The position numbers and the translations under genes are program-made. This document shows, in pieces, positions 58,701 through 64,000 of a stretch of 64,000 nucleotides of DNA (within the stretch, counting starts at the first letter, position 1; the number at the start of each line of letters is the position of its first letter). The notes under the pieces are model-generated. The model had not been told where the DNA came from. It ran no database searches and saw nothing but the letters and a program-made list of their open reading frames with translations. This stretch comes from Patiria pectinifera (taxonomy: Eukaryota > Echinodermata > Asteroidea > Valvatida > Asterinidae), in assembly GCA_029964075.1 (NCBI GenBank), contig CM057149.1:24194197-24258196 (forward strand), read 5' to 3'.

Positions 58701-59740
58701 GCCCCCCACCTGAAAAATTCCTGGCTACGCCACTGATACGTAGGTCGAGTAACATTTTTTCACAGGTTTTTTTTAACTACACGAAAACAAAAGAATGTCC
58801 ACACTAGGTATGTAACGTTAACATGTCTGTGTGGACAACGTCGCTGCTACCTGGTTTATGTGGACCTCTTTTGTTCGGAAGTCCACACAGTGAATGTAAT
58901 GCTTGTACAACATACACATGCACGTTGTGCACGGTCTGCACACAGCTCACGCGTTAATGTGCACACATTACGTACAGTACGTTACTTTGAATGTGGTGTT
59001 TATTATTATTCATAAACTGCACTGTCGCTAAAGCACAGGCGCGACTAGGTCCCGCTGGCCTCAGATTCGAATAAGAAGCGGGACGCTCCTAATTCAAAAG
59101 TTGAAAACAATTACTTGGTTATTTATCGTCCGCCCATTTTTTTCGTGTTACACCTCATTGGAGAGCTCATAACTATATGCTACAGAAAATTATCAGTGCA
59201 ATTTGAAAATCTATTTTCCGGGGTGTCACACCCCAAAAGCACGTATAAACCAACTTTAAGGCATCCGTATAGATGCCTTACAAACCAACAACAAGTCACA
59301 GTGACTGTTGTCCATCTCAATGTGTACAACTGGTTTTTAAAAAGCTGTAAACCTGAAATTAAATGCAAGCAAACCCATTCAATGGATTTCCCCGCCCTTG
59401 CAATACAGAACTGTTAAGATAATTACTGTGAACATTTTTAGATAATTACACTGAACTTTTTGGCGCCTTTTTTTATTCCTATTGTAAAGGTTTGTTGTAC
59501 GACAGCACGGGAAGCTTCGGAACAGTATTTTACGTTTTGGCTGGTCTGGTCGCCGCCGCCGCCCTGCAGATGTTACTCATGCCTATGCTCCGCCGAATTG
59601 AGCCCGGTTTTGCTGAAAAAAGAGGAAACGTCCACTGGATCCTTATCGTAGAGCCTATAGGGTGCAGACCATTAATATATAATGTCACACGAAATTTAGT
59701 TTCAGATGTTGAAATACATGTTAAGGTTCTGTGTTTTTAA
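46430..59740 (+). CDS. Monocarboxylate transporter-like protein, copy 2 (interrupted paralogue)
   Basis: Homology to copy 1 gives exons 46430-46721, 47735-47875, 49742-49888, 51438-52154 and 59490-59740. If joined they make 515 residues. Exon 2 is 141 bases in both copies, and the shared introns fall at the same phase-1 positions. Family marks are present: DYFKKYYAIVSGLTMTGVST, YGWRGAMLV, FGFGSLISRVASGFFGTRKTP. The single 876-base exon of copy 1 is here split between LLRLLK and DTYGWRG by 1549 bases. The split starts with AC instead of GT, so either splicing uses another donor (weak GTAGTG at 49925, adding residues) or the gene is broken. The last exon lacks the copy 1 stop and runs about 30 residues further. 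The ATG at 46430 gives a longer, basic N-terminus (RRAKRRVK). It may be a functional divergent transporter or a pseudogene in decay. Confidence 0.72.
46942..47085. mobile_element. Near-perfect TTAA hairpin MITE in MCT copy 2 intron 1
   Basis: Arms of about 57 bases (CATGTTAAGGGTCTGTTTA... and its complement) pair without visible mismatch around a roughly 30-base centre. TTAA at 46946-46949 and 47078-47081 brackets GGGTCTG and CAGACCC ends, as expected for a piggyBac-like MITE. The palindrome extends into the flank (CATG on both sides). Confidence 0.82.
48216..49375. repeat. Dispersed direct repeats carrying TGACGTCA palindromes
   Basis: TGACGTCA occurs at least six times in about 1.2 kb of MCT copy 2 intron 2 (near 48222, 48536, 48547, 48956, 49104, 49355). 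Several are embedded in longer direct repeats such as GACGTCATCAGGTAT followed by AAATTAC.AGCGATTTAA (48225-48255 and 48548-48580) and GACGTCATCAAACCGGA (48957 and 49356). TGACGTCA is the consensus CREB/ATF site. This may simply be a decayed tandem repeat. Confidence 0.6.
49208..49335. repeat. Three-arm inverted repeat
   Basis: The unit TTGATTTAGTTTAGACATGATAC (49212-49234, and its complement) occurs first forward, then inverted at about 49239-49270, then partly forward (49275-49300) and inverted again to 49335. Adjacent arms can form alternative hairpins. Located in MCT copy 2 intron 2. Confidence 0.65.
49889..51437. other. Segment interrupting the large exon of MCT copy 2
   Basis: This 1549-base stretch lies exactly where copy 1 has continuous coding sequence. 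It begins ACAAGCTG and ends TATATATATAG. The left half is A/T-rich, with a G-rich block at 50160-50250 and a motif shared with 61610-61660 (GATCTGAGGCAATTTCTGAC). The right part, about 50640-51430, is CpG-rich. An open frame from 51083 runs without a stop into the transporter exon. Possibilities are an intron with a displaced donor, a transposon insertion, or a captured promoter with an alternative first exon. I see no convincing terminal inverted repeats or target duplication. Confidence 0.5.
52721..57369. repeat. Satellite array, unit about 0.65-0.7 kb with (CTGT)n head
   Basis: Units begin at about 52721, 53671, 54366, 54592, 56071 and 56732, with partial units joined at about 55051 and 55606. 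A full unit runs from GGAATCTCTGTCTGTCTG through GATTATCTCCAGAACCGGGC, AAGCTGCAAAAAAGC and CATTGTAGGGCGATA, then a hairpin block, to CGACTGGCCCTGCACTAG. Spacing is 661-694 bases for regular units; the first is longer (950) and divergent, and one is only 226 bases. Middle units are more alike than outer ones, as in arrays growing by unequal exchange. Open frames recur in several units only because the units are copies. Confidence 0.85.
57371..57721. mobile_element. TA-flanked MITE at the right edge of the satellite
   Basis: Inverted ends TAGAATAAAAAGACTGGATC with GGCAGAGCGTCCACACACGC (57371-57410) and GCGTGTGGACGCGCTGCCGA with TCTAGTCTTTTTATTCTA (57684-57721). The interior repeats GTCACGTGCTGGAGGAAAGA at 57426 and 57573. 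TA flanks suggest Tc1/mariner-type mobilisation. Non-coding. Confidence 0.78.
57966..58079. mobile_element. Hairpin MITE with TGTACAGGGT ends
   Basis: Inverted arms TGTACAGGGTAGTGCAAAAA and TTTTTACACCACCCTGTACA continue as GGAAACTCACTTTTGAC and GTCAAAAGTGGGTTTCC. It is 114 bp and non-coding. Confidence 0.8.
58534..58735. mobile_element. Non-autonomous hAT MITE (202 bp)
   Basis: Ends CAGTGGCGTAGCCA and TGGCTACGCCACTG are flanked by a perfect 8-bp duplication ATACGTAG (58526-58533 and 58736-58743). The interior is G-rich then C-rich. It sits about 750 bases before the last exon of MCT copy 2. Confidence 0.92.
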
Positions 59741-60688
59741 GTTCATGTCGCCGCCGTTCGAGGCTATTAGACTTAACTTTTCTTCGCATAGTTTTGGACT
59801 TACATATTCTTGCGACAAAAATATGTCATTTCAAGTTAAACATGGTAGCCTATTGTCGATTTTTAATGAGAACCAAAAGTATTATCAATAGTATAACGAG
59901 AGTTGATTAATCGCCTAGTTGCCTAGTTTTCATAAGTTTGTCTGGAGACGCCAGTTTAGCGAGTCGTTTGAGTGTTGTACGCGTGTCATTATGCTACACT
60001 GTACATTGTGGGTAAAGAAAGAAGATAATCCTAAAATAGTGTGTTGGTGTGTGAAATTTATAACCTTGTAACCTTGAACAGTCAAACTTGATTCCAACTT
60101 AAAGAATACCTTATTATTTTCAAATCAATGGTGCTCGGTAATCCGAGCACCATGGAATACAAAACAATAAGGGTAAATATTGTCATATAGAAGCAAATAA
60201 TGAATACATGGAAAGCTAACAAACTGTCCTTGACACAGAGCCACTTTGACAGTGTTTTTGATCACCTTTACATTCTAACAAATAACAGTGGAGATTGGCG
60301 TTGAATTGAAAAAGCAAATTCGTTTTTCATCATTCCTTTTTGGTCATTCATTTTTGTATTTTGTTCGGAGGAGAGGCATCTTCTGCCGCCAGAATGACGT
60401 TTTCTCTCAGATTTATACATAAATAAATGAAAGAAACAGCGTGCAATACACCTGCATGCAAACGACAAAACGACAAGGTACGGTCATTTGAGGACTATTC
60501 GTCCATGACGATGTGCATTTTATCACAATTTCATAGTTCATTCAGTGTCTCACTCTTGCAATGTACCGATTCTCATCCGTATGACCGGGCATGAAGCGAC
60601 TGTAGATTTGGGGATATTTGGTTGTAATCGCTGTCTGGTGTGTCTAATGTCAGCCATTGACGACATGATCAATAAGGGTTGCACGTAC

Positions 60689-60778
60689 GTATCTTGGACA
60701 AATTGGGTGCATGTCGTCTTCCTCCCGGCCTTCCTTGTCGCACTCTACCTCGGCCTCTTCCGGCTCCACAGCGGCCAT
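60689..60778 (-). CDS. Possible first coding exon of a minus-strand gene
   Basis: On the minus strand an ATG at 60778 opens a 30-residue acidic stretch, MAAVEPEEAEVECDKEGREE and then DDMHPICPRY, that ends exactly at a GTACGT donor (60688-60687) in phase 0. A TATATAAAG sequence lies about 70 bases upstream (minus strand; plus 60846-60856), and a good ATGGCC start context is present. The base composition is richer in G/C than the surroundings. No second exon was identified in 59741-60680, so the gene is unproven. It could be a transposon-derived exon. Confidence 0.3.
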
Positions 60779-60866
60779 ATTTGTTGTTCTTGCTGCTCCA
60801 TGTCACACATTTTCTCGTTATACATAAGAGTGGGTTTACTCGAAGTCCTTTATATACCACAATTAC

Positions 60867-61783
60867 CAAGGGCGGATCTAGAACACAATTTTTTTTTGGG
60901 GGGGGGCCAAAAAAAATTTGGTCCCCCAAAAAAGTGGGTCAAAAAAATTACGGCATGGGGTTCAGGGCCCGCCCCTTTCTTTACCATGGGCGACTTTTGT
61001 CGACAAGAAGAACCCCCCTGCTGGTTCCCATGGGCGCCTTTAGTCGACCAGGAAACCACACACAGAACACCCTCAACACAGATATATTCACTACTTTTCA
61101 GAAAGGCGGCATGTTGATATGTTTGGCCGTCCATACAACAACCATATACCAGCTGAAAGAGTGTTTTCGGATCGTTCAAATGGTGTAGTTTATTCATAGT
61201 GTTGCCATTACAAAAAAAATGAGAAAAGTGCTTCAGAATTATCCAAGCACAAATTGAGGTATGGAGTGCCATTTTGGTCATGTGGTGAAATGGCTTGCAG
61301 TTTGATAAATGGAACCAGATGAACAAACAGGCATAACTTTCTTATATTTACACATATGGACTTCATTTTTACATCACATACAAGAGTAAGGTTCAAGGAA
61401 CAAACTTTACACACAATGCCCATGATTTAAATCACTCCTTGGCAGTGAAAATCTGGGTTGAAAAAAGCGAGTTTTGGACTTGTGGTCATTTTGTTCACGC
61501 TCTAGTGATTTCCGCATGACTGAGCAAACAATTTGGTCCTGGGGAGAGCCAGGTCAATAAACAATGTGGTATTGAAAGGGTTTTAAAGGCCCCGAATTTT
61601 TTTTGGATTCTAGATGCTCTGTGGTGCGATCTGAGGCAATTTCTGACCACTTTAACCAATGTTATTTTTTTGGCGGAAAAGATGGTGGTGTACTCATTGC
61701 CTGCCTTTATTGCGACGTCACATAAAAAAAAAAAAAAAAATGGGTTTCGTTTTTTTTTTTGAGCCCCCCTGGATCCGCCCTTG
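60867..61783. mobile_element. Non-autonomous hAT-like element (917 bp)
   Basis: Inverted ends CAAGGGCGGATCTAG and CTGGATCCGCCCTTG (one difference) have T/G-rich inner runs. Flanks ACAATTAC and CAAATTAC are consistent with a decayed 8-bp duplication. The same terminus stands alone at 14793-14807. The open frames of 158-190 residues overlapping here run across its boundary and lack domain resemblance. Confidence 0.72.
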
Positions 61784-64000
61784 CAAATTACTAGTGATAA
61801 AATGAATGACTTCTTGAGTCATTTACATTCACATGTGTGCTGTGTGAATCATTCCAGTGGAACGTTACAACGAAAGTTGAACACATTACGCTTTCACTTA
61901 TAGGAGCAAAGTGCGCAAATGAAATCCGTGTTAATACCAAAAAATATTTGAAGTTCCGCAAAAGGCACACAAGGTTGTGAATGGTACGGTTTCACTCAGT
62001 GATTATCGTCACCACAGTAGTTGCAGTTAGCGTGTGCAAGCAATATGGAAAAACACTGAAAAAAAGGTAATCTAACATTATGATTTTTTCTTTGTTACGC
62101 CTCTAAATCTATGTGTACTTGACAATGGAATTCAGGCGGAACATCTTTTATTCACGGGCAAACTTGAAAAGATTTTATGCATTTCAGATATGATCTCAGA
62201 GGTCGTTGCTTTAATTTAGTAACGTGGTAATCATTGAAAATCATCCAACCTTTTTTTTGTCCGATTTTGGCACCCCGTATTTTTTAGTTGTACACAATTG
62301 TCCACAATAGGGCCTTATCTATCGCTATATAAAGTGGAGACGCATGCAGAGAACGCTCATGTACCTAAGACGTTATAGGAACTTACTCTTAGAGATCTTA
62401 GTTTGCATTTGAACTTGCATCTTCTTGTAGTCTTCTGGGTAAATAATAAAGCTCAGCAAAGATCAAAAGAAGAGGGTGTTATTGGATAATTATTGTCATG
62501 TCATCCGTTGAATAACATAACGGTGAGGACTGCCGAGGCGACCGTGAATATTGTGTGGCTTCATCGCAACAGTAACAATGAATTCACATAGTTTACTCGT
62601 GCCTATCCAAGTTAATACCAAACCTTTGCCCTCTTACTCCACCTTAACGTGCAAGGTCATGCACGAGCTGAATGTGAACGACGGAAGAGCGATAATGAAT
62701 GATAACAACTTTGCTTTTTAAACTCTATTATTAGCCTATTTGAGATAGGGGACACAATAGGACGGCGCTATAATGTTGGTTTAGGTAAATACAAAAGATG
62801 TCTGCCATATCTCAGATTAATAGGCTAATTTGTGTATATGTTTAATAAACGGAGGGATACAACTAGCAATATTTTTGGGGGCATCGTTCGAATTTCCTAC
62901 AAAAGTAACAGTGTTGCGCAAGTGTTGTGCTTACTCTTTTGCAGTTCTGAATATGTCTTTGTATCTTTACACTATGTACACACGCACGCTTGTTGAAGAT
63001 GACTGTACACCTCAATCAAATATCACTTAAATTCGTACTTGCTTTTCGCTCCAGAAGCTATAAATCCAGGATATTGGCCAACTCTTTGGACTGTATGGTC
63101 AGAGTCAGTCAGACACTGCAACAACGAATGAAATTAAAGGCAGCTTTAAAATGACGGAGTTTCGATTTCAACGTTTTCAAAATTAAAACCTAAAAAGAGG
63201 AATTAACACTATTGACATATTTTTTGGTTTATTAATCTTAATAAATATAGTGAGAATATTGTGCACAGGTACAGGTCAGTCAGTCATATGAGTAGATAAT
63301 CTGTGAAAAAAGATCCATATGAATGAAAACCATGCATGTTACAATGTTATGGGAATGACTCGACGAGTAATGCCTTCCATTTGTTGTGTGACTCCTTCCT
63401 GTCCCGTTTTACATTAAAGAGCTCTCGGATCTTATCTTCAATGAATGGACTTGTTAGGAATTTCGTCGTTGAGTTTAAAAATTAATTTGGTGTGTGTCTT
63501 AACGTAGTGTGGAACTGAACGTTATGGACCTAATGAGTATATAGTCATTTGGAGTCTATGACAGAATACTGTCTGCACATCTGGTGACAGATTGTGTCCA
63601 GTTTGGCAACACAAAAAAAATTCCCATAGATACTGGTGATAAATCCCCATACTTCAAAATTCTTTGAAATATACTTCGAACTCTCACAGGTACTCAGGCG
63701 GAACATAGAAATGATGATCAACATGTCATCTTTCATGTTCTTTTCATTTTTGGGGGGTGGATTGACCGATGACTTTTTGCAGAAATTATCACCCAAAGAA
63801 GACCACCTCTAACACGGAGAATATTTCCCAAACTGGAAAAGTAGCCATTTTGAAAAAAAATCCCTCCACAACATATGCTTAATAGCGCCACTCTCGGACC
63901 CAATTCCACCAAAAACGTTCAGAATTGGAAGCCCCACGTCCAAGCAAAAAGTGCAGTGCCATATGTCTTCAATTCCCCGATTCCAAGGCTCTATATAATT
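61784..64000. other. Gene-free right end
   Basis: A/T-rich sequence without recognisable exons. A segment at about 63600-63820 (TTTTTGGGGGGTGGATTGACCGATGACTTTTTG-like, with GATGATCA and ACCACCTC nearby) resembles 31470-31600, so it is repeat material. No RNA gene or promoter could be supported. Confidence 0.5.

Noticed and set aside
60545-61188. Plus-strand frames of 190 and 169 residues
   Set aside because: They overlap each other in different frames, cross into a hAT-like element and show no domain; the minus-strand reading is better supported.

Overview
This window is nuclear DNA of an animal. The genes are split by GT-AG introns of a few hundred to several thousand bases, coding exons are short and phase-consistent, and most of the sequence is introns and repeats. 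The repeat style (many TACATG palindromes, TAGGCCTA motifs, poly-G/C-ended hAT elements, foldback MITEs, tRNA-derived SINEs with a GGCAAGGCACTTTA core) suggests a marine deuterostome invertebrate. An echinoderm is my best guess, with hemichordate or amphioxus as alternatives. This is an inference from style, not an identification.

From left to right: (1) 1-11617 holds the 3' part of a plus-strand gene for an Ig/fibronectin-III transmembrane protein. Its Ig domains resemble Ig3 and Ig4 of the L1/neurofascin/NrCAM family. One intron contains a complete hAT transposon (2313-6263) with an apparently intact two-exon transposase on the minus strand and perfect 8-bp target-site duplications. (2) 11618-19600 has no recognisable gene and is packed with foldback and hairpin elements. 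(3) 19629-29388 is a complete eight-exon gene for an iPLA2-gamma-type patatin-like phospholipase (PNPLA8), predicted 846 residues. (4) 29400-39900 is repeat-rich and contains a dead first exon of a monocarboxylate-transporter (MCT/SLC16-like) gene, split by nested transposons. (5) 39915-43949 is a complete four-exon MCT-like gene of 469 residues. (6) 46430-59740 is a second MCT-like paralogue with the same intron phases. One of its exons is interrupted by about 1.5 kb, and its last intron holds a 5.5-kb element bounded by inverted repeats and filled with a roughly 0.65-kb satellite. (7) 59741-64000 is mostly repeats, with one possible minus-strand first exon.

The three MCT copies in a row (one dead, one intact, one doubtful) point to local tandem duplication of a transporter gene. 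The phospholipase and the adhesion protein have no evident functional link to them.

I found no CRISPR array, operon, phage or other prokaryote-style system. The least conventional material is structural: a snapback repeat built from a short degenerate motif (9394-9918), a foldback with tandem-repeat arms (16926-18317), several near-perfect hairpins, and the satellite-bearing intronic element (52411-57946). Splice sites, joins and domain calls were made by eye and translation. No database search was run.
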